Assembly (NCBI GenBank): GCA_964550535.1
Contig: CAZJZQ010000050.1
Span: 1 to 22,662, forward strand
Direction of reading: 5' to 3'
Source: UBA7672 sp964550535
GTDB taxonomy: Bacteria > Pseudomonadota > Alphaproteobacteria > Caulobacterales > Hyphomonadaceae
DNA length: 22,662 nt
Of the stretch, positions 21,958 to 22,662 are shown piece by piece; positions within the stretch are counted from its first letter, which is position 1, and each line of letters starts with the position of its first letter. The translations under genes were made by a program, and so were the position numbers. Below the pieces are notes generated by a model. The model saw only the letters and a list, made by a program, of their open reading frames with translations, made no database searches and was not told the origin of the DNA.

Positions 21958-22641
21958 ATGTTCGACGCGCTGACTGACAAATTGCAGGGCGTCTTCGACA
22001 ACCTCACCGGAAGGGGGGCGCTGTCGGAGAAGGACGTGTCTGACGCTCTGCGCGAAATCCGCGTGGCGCTGCTTGAGGCGGACGTGGCGCTGCCGGTCGT
22101 CAAGAAATTCATCGATGACGTGAAGCCCAAGGCCGTGGGCGAAAGCGTCATCCGCGCGATCAAGCCGGGTCAACTGGTCGTGAAGATCGTCCACGACGCG
22201 CTCGTGGACATGCTGGGCGGCGAAGAAGAACCGCCGCCGCTCAAGATCGACTCGCCCCCCGCCGTCATCATGATGGCCGGCCTGCAGGGCTCGGGTAAAA
22301 CCACCACCACCGGCAAGCTGGCGCTGCGCCTGCGCGAGATCGAGCGCAAGAAGGTGCTTCTCGCCTCGCTCGACACCCGCCGCCCCGCCGCCATGGAGCA
22401 GCTGAAGGTTCTCGCCGGACAGGCTGGCGTCGATGCGCTGCCGATCGTCGCGGGACAATTGCCCGCCGACATCGCCCGCCGCGCCATGAACGCCGCGAAG
22501 CTGGGCGGCTATGACGTGCTGATGCTCGACACCGCCGGCCGCACCACGCTGGACGAGCAGATGATGAACGAGGCGGCCGAAATCGCCGCCATCGCCGGGC
22601 CCAATGAAACCCTGCTGTTTCGACCGCGTCCTGGCCGGTGA
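21958..22641 (+). CDS. ffh: signal recognition particle protein Ffh (partial)
   Basis: Ffh is the SRP GTPase that binds signal sequences with 4.5S RNA and targets ribosomes to the membrane through FtsY. The N-domain starts MFDALTDKLQGVFDNLTGRG (ATG 21958 after GGAAGAGGAGC) and includes the REIRVALLEADVALPVV helix region. The G-domain has the P-loop GLQGSGKTTTTGKLA (from residue 108), DTRRPAA (139-145) and DTAGR (191-195). The real coding sequence is visible to residue 220 (base 22617, ...GPNETLL). The following residues to the TGA at 22639-22641 are spurious: the reverse complement of 22618-22662 reads as the expected continuation VADALTGQDAV. The rest of the G-domain and the Met-rich M-domain lie beyond the assembled sequence. 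Confidence 0.95.
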   Translation: MFDALTDKLQGVFDNLTGRGALSEKDVSDALREIRVALLEADVALPVVKKFIDDVKPKAVGESVIRAIKPGQLVVKIVHDALVDMLGGEEEPPPLKIDSPPAVIMMAGLQGSGKTTTTGKLALRLREIERKKVLLASLDTRRPAAMEQLKVLAGQAGVDALPIVAGQLPADIARRAMNAAKLGGYDVLMLDTAGRTTLDEQMMNEAAEIAAIAGPNETLLFRPRPGR

Positions 22642-22662
22642 GCGCGTCGGCGACCAGCAGGG
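22610..22662. repeat. fold-back (inverted) sequence at the right end of the window
   Basis: The block starts CCCTGCTG (22610-22617) and ends CAGCAGGG (22655-22662). Read in reverse complement it encodes LLVADALTGQDAVET, which is what Ffh should have next. The sequence therefore switches strand at a short inverted repeat, as at 2582-2637. The window end is probably a contig end. Confidence 0.85.

Noticed and set aside
1..22662. tRNA, rRNA, insertion sequences or integrase genes
   Set aside because: None was seen by eye in the intergenic regions on either strand; no transposase- or integrase-like product is present.

Overview
The window reads as a high-GC alphaproteobacterial chromosome segment. 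The gene set (glmS, glmM, galU, ffh, a large TonB-dependent receptor, an NtrC-type sigma-54 regulator) and protein style fit a Caulobacterales/Hyphomonadaceae- or Sphingomonadales-like organism; this is inferred from gene content and not from a marker search. It is a scaffold with two N-gaps (2638-2647 and 16398-16497). Two sequence ends, one beside the first gap and one at the window's right end, carry short fold-back (inverted) sequence that looks like assembly artefact.

Layout. 1-1209: end of an alpha/beta hydrolase, a SpoU/TrmH RNA methyltransferase overlapping it by 4 bases, and a convergent four-helix membrane protein. 1383-2959: an NtrC-family response regulator, apparently broken by a fold-back artefact in its Ala/Pro linker, then a clear terminator. 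3002-7389: sugar-nucleotide precursor genes, glmS then galU on the minus strand and glmM divergent on the plus strand. 7660-17815: a surface-glycan block on the plus strand, made of an ABC exporter ATPase and permease (Wzt/Wzm type), gmd and fcl (GDP-mannose to GDP-L-fucose), a 485-base AT-richer spacer, and one giant ORF. 18166-21471: a minus-strand TonB-dependent receptor with its own terminator and promoter. 21958 to the end: ffh, cut off by the end of the assembled sequence.

The most interesting item is the giant ORF (11966-17815, about 1,900 residues, exact length unknown because of the gap). It joins an MptE/DUF115-like domain, a GT-B glycosyltransferase-like domain, a Pro/Ala linker, a two-helix membrane hairpin, a roughly 600-residue coiled coil holding a near-identical tandem repeat of exactly 70 residues (ten heptads), and a C-terminal PAPS sulfotransferase domain. 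Beside GDP-fucose synthesis and an ABC polysaccharide exporter, this suggests a cytoplasm-facing, membrane-anchored enzyme that elongates and/or sulfates (perhaps caps) a fucose-containing surface glycan. The coiled coil could act as a spacer or length ruler, by analogy with WbdD of E. coli O9a. The domain calls rest on visible motifs; the pathway and ruler role are inference.

How the genes could work together: GlmS and GlmM make glucosamine-1-phosphate, GalU makes UDP-glucose, Gmd and Fcl make GDP-L-fucose, the giant protein would transfer and sulfate sugars at the inner membrane, and the Wzm/Wzt pair would export the product. No initiating transferase, mannose-activating enzyme or PAPS-synthesis gene is visible here, so the system must depend on genes elsewhere.
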